Below, in pieces: positions 12,591-23,216 of a DNA stretch of 64,000 bases; positions within the stretch are counted from its first letter, which is position 1; every line of letters starts with the position of its first letter. A program made the translations under genes and the position numbers. The notes below the pieces were generated by a model, which worked only from the letters and a program-made list of their open reading frames with translations, was not told where the DNA came from and did not search any database. The stretch is from Amphirosellinia nigrospora (lineage: Eukaryota; Ascomycota; Sordariomycetes; Xylariales; Xylariaceae): assembly GCA_004123355.1 (NCBI GenBank), contig SCHM01000001.1:13464193-13528192 (forward strand). The letters are read 5' to 3'.

Positions 12591-12650
12591 ATGAGATGAG
12601 ATAAGATGAAATAAAATGAAATGAAATGAGATGAGATGGGGTGAGATGGG
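12591..12650 (+). repeat. Degenerate ATGAG/ATGAA pentanucleotide repeat
   Basis: About twelve imperfect five-base units of the form atgag, atgaa, ataag or ataaa. Confidence 0.8.
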
Positions 12651-12848
12651 GTCAGGGTAACGGTTCCTGGGCCTTAGGTACAGGTGAATATTTTGAACCG
12701 AGATATGTATTGATCCTGATATCGGGTTGATGCTATGGAAATTGGTTTCTTGAGTTTAAGATTAAGTAATTGGGTTTACGCTATTTGATATACCTCATGG
12801 TAGTGTTAGGCGGATTCCTCCATGATAGATACGGACATACGTACGTGT

Positions 12849-12937
12849 CTATATCTATCTATCTATCTATCTATCTATATCTAGGTGTCATATAGGTAGC
12901 TTTTCTCTGGGGTTGCTTACTTACTTACTTACTTACG
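12849..12937 (+). repeat. (CTAT)n and (TTAC)n tetranucleotide tracts
   Basis: A CTAT tract covers about 12849-12882 and a TTAC tract about 12916-12937, separated by unique sequence. Confidence 0.85.
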
Positions 12938-13465
12938 ATCTCACCTATTCATCTATAGGAGATGCTTGAGCAGCTTCGGAGCTTGTATATATGGGCGGGT
13001 TCAGTTCTGTATAATCCTAGAATAGGTACTTATGTGGGACATCATTTATTCACTTATATGGAGGGACCGTGGGATTAGGAGGTAGTAGGTAGGCAGGTAT
13101 TCGTTTCGTTAAGTATATAGACGTCTAGTCTCAGGGGGCATGTGTGAGCTTGAGAATCAGACTGCTGTTTATGGTACTCAGACCTGACTTGGTATCCCAA
13201 AAGAAAGAGAGGCGGTTCATAGACCTACTTTTTTTGTTTTTTATCACTTGTTTCATTATTCATATACATACACCCACAAACAGGCGTGTTCATGTCAGTC
13301 ACTTAGGTAAGTAAGCCGACAACAACACCTCGTTTACATATCAGATACAACCGTCCAAGGCCCTATCGCACAATCCAACTCAACCCAGTCTCCTCGCCGC
13401 TTCCCCTTTTTTATTTCCCCCTTTCCCTTTTGATCTTCCTCTGCTTTACTCTCCTCTACTCTGCT

Positions 13466-14504
13466 CTACCCTCGTAACCACAAATATCTCAAGACCGCAG
13501 AGCAGGCATGAAAGCCATCCCCCCCGCGCCCCGCGCGCGCGCGCACGTGCTCCCGCACGAGCCTGAGTATGTCGCTGTCCCGCCAGCGCCGGCACGGGGC
13601 GGTACGCGGGCTTGAACGTCCCCACCGTCTGCGCCCACTCGCCCGCGTACCTCGGCGTCGGGGGACCGGTCCCGTGCTGGGGTCGGGGGTCGCGTCGGCC
13701 TTTGTGTCGCTGTGTTCGCCGTCTAGGGGCGTTCCGCCTGTGCTTGTGGAGGAGGTGGAGGTGGTGGAGGTGGTGGAGGCTGTGGCTGTGGCTGTGGCTG
13801 TTTCGGTTGCGCTGCCGTAGGTCGCGGAGCTTGTGTCTGTGGGTGTGGGATTCGAGGATGCGGGTGTAGTTTGAGGAGAGGAAGAGGAAGAGGAAGAGGG
13901 GAGGGAGAGGAAGGGGAAGTGGAAGAGGGGGAGGAGAGGAAGGGGAAGTGGAAGGGGAAGTGGAAGGCTCCTCCTGCGTCGCCCAGTAGTAGATGTCCCA
14001 GTCATTCTCGTCCAGGAATAAATCGTACTCGGCCATCTGCTCCCGCGACATGGAGGGCAGGTACGCGTCCGCGAAGGTGGAGAGGAGGAGGTCGGTTTCC
14101 AGGATGCCGCGCTTGCGGGATTGGTCTGCTTTTGTCGTTAGCTCTGTTGCGAGTAGATGCGTGTGAGGGTTTATATGTTGCAGCGATGGGGAAAGAAAGA
14201 AAGAAAGAGGGGTGGGCTTGAGAGATGGTGAAAAAGATGAGATAGATGAGATAGATGAGACGTACACACGAGTCGTGCGCGCATCGTCTTCTCGTCCTCG
14301 CCTACGCGCCGCAGCGGCTCGATGGTGAATTCCGCGCCCTCGAATTCCCCGACGCCCATCTCGCGGGGCCGGTCCTTCTGCGGCTCCATCGGTGGCGCAT
14401 TGCCCACCGTCGCCAGGCCGCGGGCGACGAGAGCCCGGGGGCACGGACGGTGGGACGAGTGAGGATGCGGCGGGCGGGGGAGAGCGCGCGTGTAGGGATG
14501 CCAT
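13466..14504 (-). CDS. sdh5: Succinate dehydrogenase assembly factor 2 (Sdh5/Emi5), frame-disrupted
   Basis: Mitochondrial matrix factor needed to attach FAD to the flavoprotein subunit Sdh1 (family knowledge). The ATG at 14504 lies in ACCACCATGG. Exon 1 runs to 14266 (donor GTACGT) and exon 2 resumes at 14125, rejoining as '..[16 protein letters not shown]'. The diagnostic core is present: '[18 protein letters not shown]', '[18 protein letters not shown]', '[20 protein letters not shown]', then '[12 protein letters not shown]' and '[16 protein letters not shown]'. The frame changes about five times: twice in the GC-rich presequence and three times in or after a Ser/Thr/Pro-rich insert. That insert of about 80 residues between the WATQ helix and the FKPAYRPVP tail is longer than I recall for this family. 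The identity is secure; the exact protein is not. Confidence 0.85.
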
Positions 14505-15367
14505 GGTGGTTTGTCGGGCTAAGTGTAGTGGTGGATGTGATGTAAAATGTTGTGTAGGTAGATACTAAGTACCTAATGGACACAGACACGCTTTGTCGGT
14601 GTGTTGTGAAATTGTTCGAGGTTACTAGGTGTGCTATGTTCAGTGATGAGATCGAAACGGGAATTAAGTAATCCAGGAAAAAAAAAGATATCGAATTCTG
14701 GGATATCTATCGAATTGTTGACGTAAGAAATCGAGAAAATGAATGGAGTAGGTACCGAACCCGGAAAGGAAAAAAGGGCCCCAGACTTTGCCGAGGTGTT
14801 CCGCGCCGCCGAAGCTGCCCGGTCGACCCGGCCGGCTTTTATTTGACTAGATCTGGATGGAGTCTTGCCCATATCAACCCCCGTTTTGCTCCGAGCAATT
14901 GGCCACTCACCACGATACGGCATAGTATGATATTAATGGTTTTGTATCTTTAATTGTTGTCGAGGACCTCAAAGTTTAATAATAAGGTCACCACCATACC
15001 ACTAAAGCGCACCACCATACGATAATGCATGGAAGGGGAAGAGATATATCCAAGTGATTCGATTCAGATTCATTCATACCCATTTTCATCCCCTAAACAC
15101 CCTTTCCCCGTTGTATCGCCTTAGACGGTTATACAGACTATGATTACAAGCATGATTTTTCCTAATTCAGCCATGTATTGATATAGTAGTTTCTGCCTCC
15201 TGCCGGTCCCGATCCTGGGCCCAGGCCATAAATCATTCGGTCCCTAGCTTGCCGTTGCCGAGTATGTGATAGATGTTTCCGTAATACCCCTGATCCGGGT
15301 CCCTGAAGGTCCTGTAGTCGGTAGGAGGTCTATATTCCTTTCCCTCGTCATATCAAGGGCGATTGGG
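14505..15367. other. Intergenic spacer
   Basis: Upstream of sdh5 and downstream of erv25. No convincing gene is present. An open frame of about 116 codons on the minus strand (14573-14923) lacks conserved features and was not accepted. Confidence 0.4.
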
Positions 15368-16202
15368 TTAAATCAGATGCTTCGACCGGAAGTAGGCGCG
15401 CAGGTACATGATCTGCCAGCCCCAGAGGGCGATGAGCAGGGTGGTGGTGCCGATGCCGAACCACTTGACACGGGTGTTGGTGCTCTCGTTGGTGTCGCGC
15501 AGCTTCTGCTCGCGGGCGCGCAGGTAGTCCATCTCGTTGACAACCTCCTGGATCATCTCCTCGATGCGGCGCAGGTCGGTCTCGACGGGGCGCAGCTTCT
15601 CGGTGGCCTGGATGGCGGACCAATCCTTGGCGTCGGCACCGATGTCGATGTCCAGCTCGACGTGGCGCGGTGGGGTTGTTGAGTCGTCCTGGTTTGAAGT
15701 CGCTCAGAGCTGTGTCACGCCTTGCGTCGGCCAGGCACCGAAAAGAAGCGCGGCTGGGGCGGGCCATGGGACTTACCTCCGGTCATGATGTTCTCAAAGC
15801 ACACGTCGAAGGCGGCGTCGGCGTGCGAGGTGAAGACGGTCCGCTGCTCGCCGGCGACATCTCTCGGGCGGCCGTACTCGTTTCCGACCGTGTCTCGGAT
15901 CTATCAAGCGAGCGACCCGTATCAGCATTATATCGACAAAACAATAGGTCCCGCCTATCCACCCATCCGTCTCTCGCATATCCACATACATGTAGATTGA
16001 CCATCTGACCATCCCCCTTCGAGCCGCTCACGATGGACGTGACCACGACTAAGGTATCCTTGGCGACGAAATTCCGTATGCACCTCTCCTTCTTCCCATC
16101 GCGCTGTGGTACCGAGGCGAGTTCGAACTTGAGGGCGTTGACGGATGCGATGAACAGCACGACGCTGCAGATGTACTGCAGCAGTCCTCGTGGCAAAGCC
16201 AT
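15368..16202 (-). CDS. erv25: p24-family COPII/COPI cargo receptor, Erv25 type
   Basis: Type I membrane protein of ER-Golgi vesicles that forms p24 heterocomplexes and helps select GPI-anchored and other cargo (family knowledge). Exon 1 is 16202-15990: [20 protein letters not shown] signal peptide, then '[20 protein letters not shown]'. Exon 2 is 15900-15777 (GOLD domain, '[18 protein letters not shown]'). Exon 3 is about 15702-15368: '[19 protein letters not shown]', a coiled coil, '[20 protein letters not shown]' as membrane span, and the short cytosolic tail ending YFRSKHLI. The phases sum correctly (224 codons) only if exon 3 begins at a CTGAG acceptor. The more usual CAG a few bases downstream would break the frame, so either a rare acceptor or an indel is present. 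Confidence 0.92.
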
Positions 16203-16882
16203 TGTGGGTGCTGGGGCGCGGGAAGACCAGGTGTTGTTGGACTGTCGACAGAGCTGAGTTGAGGATGAGAGGGAGGGTTGAATAGAATAGTGAATAGGCA
16301 CTAGAAGTGTACCTGAGTCAACCGCATTAGCAGTGATGCCAGTGAGCGACGTATTCAATGTTAGCTATCGATTGGTGGTTTTGCGGTAGTAGCTAGCATA
16401 TATACGTTTCAAGTGTCTGGCCAATCATGTGCGCTGAGTATGTGGGGCTCATCTTCCCTGGCAAGCTACAGCTGTCAATCACTTGCCAGACCTCGCCATC
16501 GCCGTCTCCGGGACGCGCCTTTGGAGAATCTTGAGGCTCTGAAGCTCTACCTAGGTATCCTCTATCATTTTACATTTCAGACATCTACCAACCAAACAGC
16601 TACCAACCAAACAACTTTTGCGCCGATGCGATAATCACTTGAAAGCCTTTGCGCCGCTGCCAGAAGCAACTTAGGAGCTCTGAGAGGCTAATTAATCTAC
16701 CGAAGACAAACTTCGGTCGCGTACTTGTACTTGAATTTATTCAGCCTTCGGCCCAGCAAGCACCCATTGCTTTTCTCACTACAACATCTTCGCATCTTCA
16801 CATCTTCACATCTCAATATCGTTGCGCAATTGACCTCTCTGTTTTATAATTATTGATTCACCAGACAGTCTGATAAGCCGAA
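16203..16882. promoter_or_regulatory. Divergent promoter region between erv25 and yhc1
   Basis: About 680 bp separates the two head-to-head start codons. It contains ACCAATCA-like and CCAAT-like strings (for example near 16420), an 'accaaccaaacagct' direct duplication near 16580-16612 and a 'cttcacat' repeat near 16795-16812. Shared regulation is inferred only from the arrangement. Confidence 0.4.
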
Positions 16883-17759
16883 ATGCCGAAATGTAAGCAT
16901 GGCTTCTTTTCTCCAGATAAATGTCGTCTTCTTCCATCTCTCCTCTCTGACTCCCGCTTCTGCCACTGCTTCTACCTCTGCTTCTGTTTCTCGAGCATCC
17001 TAACCTGGACTGACGCCCGGCGAATACACAACTAACGTGGCATCGTGATAACAGTCTTCTGCGACTACTGCGACGTGTACCTGACGCACGACTCAATGAG
17101 CGTGCGCAAGGCTCACAACAGCGGTCGAAACCACCTACGTAATGTCGTCGACTACTACCAACAGATAGGTCACGAGAAGGCCCAATCCGTCATCGACAGC
17201 ATCACCTCCTCATACGCCGCCGAGGGCCAGGCCCACGCTAATCCCATGCTGCCCAGAACCAGCCCGGCGCCCACGGTGCTGGCGGTGCCCCGGGCGCATT
17301 CCCACCGCCCTTCAGCTTCCCAGGTGGCATGCCTCCGCCGCCTTTCCCTGGAATGCCCGGCGCTCCGCCTATGCTACCTCCCGGTGCTGCTTTTCCCGGC
17401 GGCATGCCTCGTAAGTGCCCGTTTCCCAGTCTCCTTACGCATATCCTGACGACTCTTTCATTCTAGCACCACCAGGACAAGCAGGAGCCGGTCGCGGTGG
17501 TCTTCCACCATTTCCAGGCCCCGGTGGTCTGCCCATGCCACCGCCTGGCGGAATGCCGTTCCCTCCACCAGGTGGTATGCCATTCCCTGGCTTCCCTGGG
17601 ATGCCACCGCCCGGCGCACCAGGATTCCCTGGTGGCCCCTCGCCGTCTGGAGCGCCTGGTTTCCTTCCTCCAGTTGGCGGTCCCTCACCTTCTGGTGCTC
17701 CTGGTTTCCCACCTCCGGCTGGTGGCCCGCCAGGTCATCAAGGTCATCCCGGACGTTAG
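16883..17759 (+). CDS. yhc1: U1 small nuclear ribonucleoprotein C (U1-C)
   Basis: Component of U1 snRNP that stabilises pairing of U1 snRNA with the 5' splice site. Exon 1 (16883-16892) encodes only MPK plus one base; exon 2 is 17055-17410 and exon 3 is 17467-17759. The matrin-type zinc finger is textbook: Cys6, Cys9, His24 and His30 in '[20 protein letters not shown]', followed by the '[16 protein letters not shown]' helix. The rest is the usual Pro/Gly/Met-rich tail ('[20 protein letters not shown]'). One frame change occurs at 'CTGCCCAGAACC' near 17250. One more C gives Leu-Pro-Gln-Asn-Gln and then the expected proline-rich tail, and the exons total 659 bases, one short of 660 (219 residues). 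Confidence 0.93.
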
Positions 17760-18841
17760 AATAAATCGGGAAGCAATTCAGGGCCCGGGCAATCTATGAA
17801 CCGTAAAGCAAGCAACTAGAACCTGCGCTCTCACCCTTGCCTCAACTATCGGGTCTCAAAGCCTACACAGAAATGAGCTTATAGATGAGCTGATCGCAGA
17901 TGCCAAGAATCATGTTGGATCTAGTGATTGACGGCTGACATGTCAATTTCATTCGAGTCAGCACCGAAGCTGAGGTTCAGCCCACTGATACAAAACAAGC
18001 ACGCTTAACCTTTTTAGTATCTCACAAGATACGCAATGAAAGCACAACACTGAGCACATTATTATTTGATCCCGAATCTGGTCACTCCTTCACCGGATGC
18101 GTGGGTAACGACGAGGAGAGCATTAACCCTTCGATAGGTGAATATCCAGAGGCCACCACTGGTATGTGAAAAGTTCTAGGGGTGAGATAACTCACGTTCG
18201 GAGTAGAGAGGGCATTAGGAGCAATACTGCCTTGTTCAAAATGAACAGGGTCTACCGGTCTTTTTCGTTGTAGACTTGTTTGGTCGGAAAGCACGGCGTT
18301 CAGGCTGGCTAGATATGGCATGGGTTGGTTGGCGTCTGCATCTCTGTTCAAATGTGCGCGTACTGGTCGGATTGATCATACGATAGATGACATCGTTGTG
18401 ACTACTTTATTCCTCGGTGTAAGACCAACAACCCAAAACTAGGCGGAATGCTTATAGTTGAATCATGAAGCATGGTTTTTTTTTTTTTAATTAATCAAAC
18501 TGTATCAATGGTTTATTAAAGTCACATTTCCAGAGATTTCATGGTGTGTGATGGAGGCGGGAAAGTGTGGTAATATCTACATTTTGATGTCGTGGTTCGG
18601 GTCATGTCTTTCTTGATGCGTGTCCTCAGTATTTGACTCTTCGTAATTATTAGTGCGGCGCTGTGCTGGTGGTATATGAGTGGATAGATGGGTAATTGAT
18701 GAATTCTAAGACTTGATATGAACACTTTACAACTCAAGAGTGGAGTGGAAAACACCCATGTAAACGGAAAGTAGACATGAAGTCTGGTGGCATTCAAGGA
18801 TAGATCGTGAGGGGAAAGCTTCATCATGTTTATGGCACCTG

Positions 18842-18854
18842 ACATACACACACT

Positions 18855-18885
<31 letters not shown>

Positions 18886-18895
18886 GTATGTATGA
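18842..18895 (+). repeat. (CA)n-(TA)n dinucleotide tract
   Basis: A CA-rich tract passes directly into TA repeats and TATG units. Confidence 0.85.
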
Positions 18896-19176
18896 TTTTT
18901 AAAAAAGAAGATAGAATCCATATTTCCAGCCTTCTCTCTATTCTACTGATTTACACATTCTCGGGCGTCATAAACCAAACAAATCTCCGTTTAACCAGAG
19001 CCGACTGGCCGACTGACTGACTATGTAGTTAGCCAGATGAGAAACCAAACCAAGGCCAGGAGAAAACGAGACAAGTAAGTCCAACGGGAAAAAAAAATGG
19101 AACGCGAGAACTCAGCTCGCGGAACGAATCTCATTCTAGTAGACAAATAAATAAATACTTCAGAACGCTGAGTACA

Positions 19177-19203
19177 TAGGTAGGTAGGTAGGTATGTATG
19201 TAT
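19177..19203 (+). repeat. (TAGG)n-(TATG)n tetranucleotide tract
   Basis: Tandem taggtagg units followed by tatgtatg units. Confidence 0.8.
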
Positions 19204-19215
19204 TTTTTCTCGTTC

Positions 19216-19255
19216 CGTATCCCATCGTATCCCATCGTATCCCATCGTATCCCAT
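19216..19255 (+). repeat. Perfect 10-bp tandem repeat, four copies
   Basis: The unit cgtatcccat occurs four times head to tail without mismatch, followed by shorter cgtatcgtgtcg relatives. Confidence 0.9.
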
Positions 19256-20008
19256 CAAATTGTATCGTATCGTGTCGAATGGCTTGATCTATCTCCCCAG
19301 CCTAATGGATCCAGTCCATTCATCGACCAGCCTCAACATCCTATGCTCATACAGTTTACATAATCCGAGCCAAGCTCTTCATGATGATCGTGACAAAGGG
19401 GAGGTTAAGATAGGCAAGTAAGTAAGCGGATTACCTAAGCAAAAAAGAAACGCCGCTGGGGCGAGGGGAAAAAAATTCAAGAGATATCAAAGAGCATGAC
19501 GAAAACCCGTCGATATCCATGTGCGCATGTATGTGTGTATGTGTGTGTGTATGTATGTAGAATTTCCATTTACGACGCTCGAGATAGAAAAAAACACAAA
19601 TTCAAATCCTCAAATAAAAAAAAAGGCAGGGCAAGAGAGTCAGTCCTCTTTCCCTCCTAAAACCCCGAGCCATGCGTGCATATTCTGTTCTTTTTTTCTC
19701 CCTTGTTTCATTCCCTCTCCTTCTCCCCCCATTCCCTCCCATTTGCCTAGGGATAAAATGCAAGAAATCAATCAAATCCAACTCCTACGCCTTCGAATTG
19801 TGAATATCCATCCTCATAAGAATCGTGCAAACTACTACCAGGGTAATGTGCGAGTGACGTATGTGGGGATATGGTGTGTACTTGGTCTAGCTGAATCTCG
19901 TGGCTCATGTGCGTCGTTAAAGGGTAGAGGTAGAAAAGGTGGGGTTTTGATGGTCCATGGCAGAGATGTGGCACATGAACAGAATCATGATAGGCTGGTT
20001 TTTGGGGC

Positions 20009-23000
20009 CTAGATTGCCGGGTTATACACTCGTGAATGTCGATTGCCGGGCGCGTGGGTCTGTGAGCCGCTCTGGTACGACGGGCCATTGTAGCTCTTCC
20101 GTTTGATAACATCTCCAACGCCGTCTCTGACCTCGCGAGGCCCACTAATCTTTTGTCGTAGGGCATCCGTTCGCTTTTGACGCCGATGTTCGCTCAGACG
20201 ACGTTGTAGGTTTTGTGGTTTGTATTGTTCCAGTTTCTCTTGCCAGCCTGGGAAAAGACGTCGTCCGCGGTCGTCGACTCGTTTCTCAACGCCCAAACAC
20301 GACGATTGAAACGTTCGGGGGCTGTGGATGGCCGATCATCGCTACTGTCTTGCAAATACAAACCGTTCCAGCGAACGTTACTGGAGCTGCCGCGATGTGG
20401 CATCACGCGAAGGTTACCGCTAGGTGTCCGCTTGATGGTGCGGCGTTCCGGACTGCGACGGTCGGTGGCAATGTAATGGTCGTCATTCTCGATAGGTAGA
20501 ATCGCAAATGTGCGTCTCATTCGCTCACTTAGGCTTCTTCGTCTCACGGGTGGCGGACGATCATCGAACGAGGCATAGCGACTTTCCTGCTGAGATTCTT
20601 CCGGCACATCATAAACCAAGTCGTCGGCATCATCGTCTTGATCGAAAACAGGACGCCAAAATGGATGCAGTTTGGATTCATCGGTTAGTGGGTCGTCAGC
20701 CGTGGGATATCGGTGCGGTGCCCTTTTCGAACCCGACTCTTCTGCTCTGCGACTTGTTTTGGACAAAGAGAGTGTTCGCGCAAGTAAGCCAGGTCTGCGA
20801 GGGACATCATTGGTAGAGCCTTGGCGAAGGCTAAATGCCCGACGAACCAGTGATGGTCGTTTTTGACTCTCCTCAAAGAAATTTCCTAGCATCTTCTCCT
20901 TCTCTGCTGCAGGTGTCAAACCGGATGGCGTAGCTGGTATAAACTTGATCGCCGGAGGTTCTGGAGGAGCACGTGGATTTCTGAGAGGGGAATCGACGTC
21001 GTCAATGGAGAATTGTGGTTGTGGGGGCGTTACAGGACCACCATCAGGACCGCTAGTCGTGATTTCTGGATTGCCTGAGGCCCCGCGAATGACTGGCGAC
21101 GGTTCTGTCCAAGGATCATCCAGCTGCTTGTCGTTTGAAGTATTCGCGGATTTCGACACATGGTGAACCATCAAGACAGATTTATTTGGTGGGGATAAAT
21201 GCTCACCGCCATTGCTTCCGCAATATCGGCTACCGAATGTGTCCCGTTTGTCTCAACGGACGCCTGGGAGAAGGGTGTGTTGTATGCCGTGAGCCGTTTA
21301 CCGAAGAATGGGTCACCGTTGTGGTCAACAAGTAGCTTTTGATTAGGTATCTCATTCTTGTGTGACTCAACAGGGGAGCCCGGCATTGTTGTCTCTGATC
21401 CAAACGGTCGCTGGTAGTCTCGCTGGGAGGCGCCTGTCCCGACATGGCTTGCGGGAGCGGAATCCTGTCCTGCTCAATCAAGGCATTATGCGCCTCCAAG
21501 CTCTCGGCGGTCAGAGAACCAGCTCTAGACCCAGCACGAGACGTGTTTCGGCTAGTGGGAGCAGATAACGAAGTTGTCCTTCGCGGCACGATAGGGGGGT
21601 AATCCATGGTGAGCTGATCGGTCGGAAATGACCCGTAGGTTACCGACATGGATCTGCCCCTCCGTGATGGCCTGTCCAGAGACGCGGATAGCTCTTTGGC
21701 CGCAGAGAATTTTGACCGTGGTACGGAGCCCACGCTGTTGCTTCTCTTGGCATGTTGGCTGTGTGTTGATCGCAGCGATGGCGGCCCCGAATGTTTTAAC
21801 TTGAGAGATTCCCTTCGATCGGGATTACGATGACGGGAATGCCACCATTTTTCCATACCTCACGTCGCGCCCTTTTGCTTGCAATAGAATTCGTCGTACC
21901 TGTAGATACCATGCTCGGTCCGCGAGGCGACAAGCTTGCTAGGGGCTCTAGGCCGCCTCGCGTTTTCAACTCGGCGAACGGAAGTAGAAGTAGAACTCGG
22001 AGGGGAGAATTCCGAACTAGAATCCCTTAGTGCTGTCTGCTTTCTGACATGTCGCAGAGTCTTCTGCCTTTGTGGGGGCATGCCGACCAAGATGGCCTCA
22101 ACGACCGTGGAGACAGTAGACTTGGAAGACATGCCAGAAGAACGTTTGACGTCGGTGCTTGTCGAAGACTCTGAAGTTGATGCTGTCCAACGTCGGTTGC
22201 CTTTGCTTGCAAATTCCAGAGGGAATTGTTGCGGCGAGGGCACGGCATGTATGCGCTCGTGCAGGGACACGGATCGTAAAGCCTTTGTTGCGTTAGTTGG
22301 CGTGACAGTTACGTCCTCGACCACTTCTACCCGCGCATTTTTTCTTGGGTGGGCTCGGCGCTTCCGTATTGTTACATTCCTCATAAGATTGTCGTCCCAT
22401 TCTAGTTCAACTTCGCTATTTGACACCCATTCTCCATCAAATGTGAAAAACTCTTGCTTCGTCCTAGGCGTCAGATCATCATCTAAATTCAACTCCAACC
22501 CTAAGCCCACATCCTGCGATTTACTCGACTTTGACTCGGCTTGTCGCCCTGCAGCTTTTTGTGATGCCCTAGCAGAAGAAACAATTGGCCGAGGCGTGGT
22601 TTTCTCCTCGTCTGATAAGCCTGGGCTCTCCCTCGCTGTTTTGAACGACTCAGCACGTGAGTCTGTTGTTGCTTTGGAAGGTATTCGATCCGAAAGAACG
22701 GGACGAAAAGCCTTGGGTCGACGCCCAACCTGGGGGGTGTCACATCGGGTGTAGGTGGACTCTTCTGAAGGGTTGGTGTCCCTGGAGCGGGCGTCACGGA
22801 ACCCCCTACGGCTACACTTAGTGCAGTGTTTTCGTCGGGCGGTGGGCTTGGGGCTATGACCGAATGACTGCCAGAAGAGGATCTCGAATGGGCCGGTGGC
22901 GTGGGCGGCGGATCCGGGCCAAGAATTCGAGTATCTGACGGGTCTTGTATCACTTGAGACGAAGTTACAGGTCTTTTCTTCAGACCGCGGTTGGTGATGA

Positions 23001-23216
23001 GTCGTCTAAGAGACCATGGGGCGCAGGTGGGCTTCCGCTTGCTGTAGCAGACGCGAGTTTGTCGGCTCTAGGACGAGGAAGTGCTTTATGTTTCTTGAAG
23101 GACCGCTGGTTCGGCTTAGCCAGTGTCCGGTGTTCGTAAGGGGGGTCAAAATAAAGAGGCGTCGCCGTCGTCGGTATCGTCGCAGGCGCTGCAACGATCT
23201 CGGAAGGCGAGAGCAT
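20009..23216 (-). CDS. Large serine/arginine/proline-rich protein of unknown function, frame-disrupted
   Basis: I recognise the C-terminal part as a conserved uncharacterised filamentous-fungal protein: 'PPAIKFIPATPSGLTPAAEK', then 'LVRRAFSLRQGS', 'ARTLSLSKTSRR', 'KLHPFWRP', 'RRSLSERMRRTFAILPIEN' and 'RRTIKRTPSGNLRVM'. It ends with a basic helix ('GWQEKLEQYKPQNLQRRLSE') and stop at 20009. Upstream segments are low-complexity, with 'KQEFFTFDGEWVSNSEVELE' and Ser/Thr tracts. The proposed start is the ATG at 23216 (MLSPSEIVAAPA). No catalytic domain or membrane span is visible; repeated RRxS/RxxS motifs suggest phosphorylation (inference). Frame changes lie near 22990, 22740, 21390, 21180 and 20250, and one in-frame TGA lies at 21860-21862. 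Introns cannot be excluded for some of these. Two adjacent genes are possible but less likely. Confidence 0.6.

Larger units (their letters stand above)
11764..13465. other. Microsatellite-rich intergenic spacer
   Basis: Convergent 3' regions of dsn1 (+) and sdh5 (-). No gene is seen. The spacer is dense in simple repeats, listed separately: a T18 run, GGAAGAA repeats, AAGC repeats, ATGAG/ATGAA repeats, CTAT and TTAC tetranucleotides. Confidence 0.5.
17760..20008. other. Repeat-rich intergenic spacer
   Basis: Convergent 3' regions of yhc1 (+) and the serine-rich gene (-). No supported gene is seen; a minus-strand open frame at 18082-18351 shows no conserved features. CA/TA, TAGG and 10-bp repeats are listed separately. 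Confidence 0.45.

Noticed and set aside
13446-14504. Single long minus-strand frame of 352 codons at sdh5
   Set aside because: It contains true Sdh5 segments, but also the intron read through and out-of-frame low-complexity sequence. The spliced, frame-corrected model fits the family better.
14573-14923. Open frame of 116 codons on the minus strand
   Set aside because: No recognisable motif and poor start context; probably chance in the sdh5 upstream region.
21936-22754. Open frame of 272 codons on the plus strand
   Set aside because: Lies opposite the serine-rich gene, whose acidic and Ser-rich codons naturally leave the complement open. The product looks unlike any protein family.
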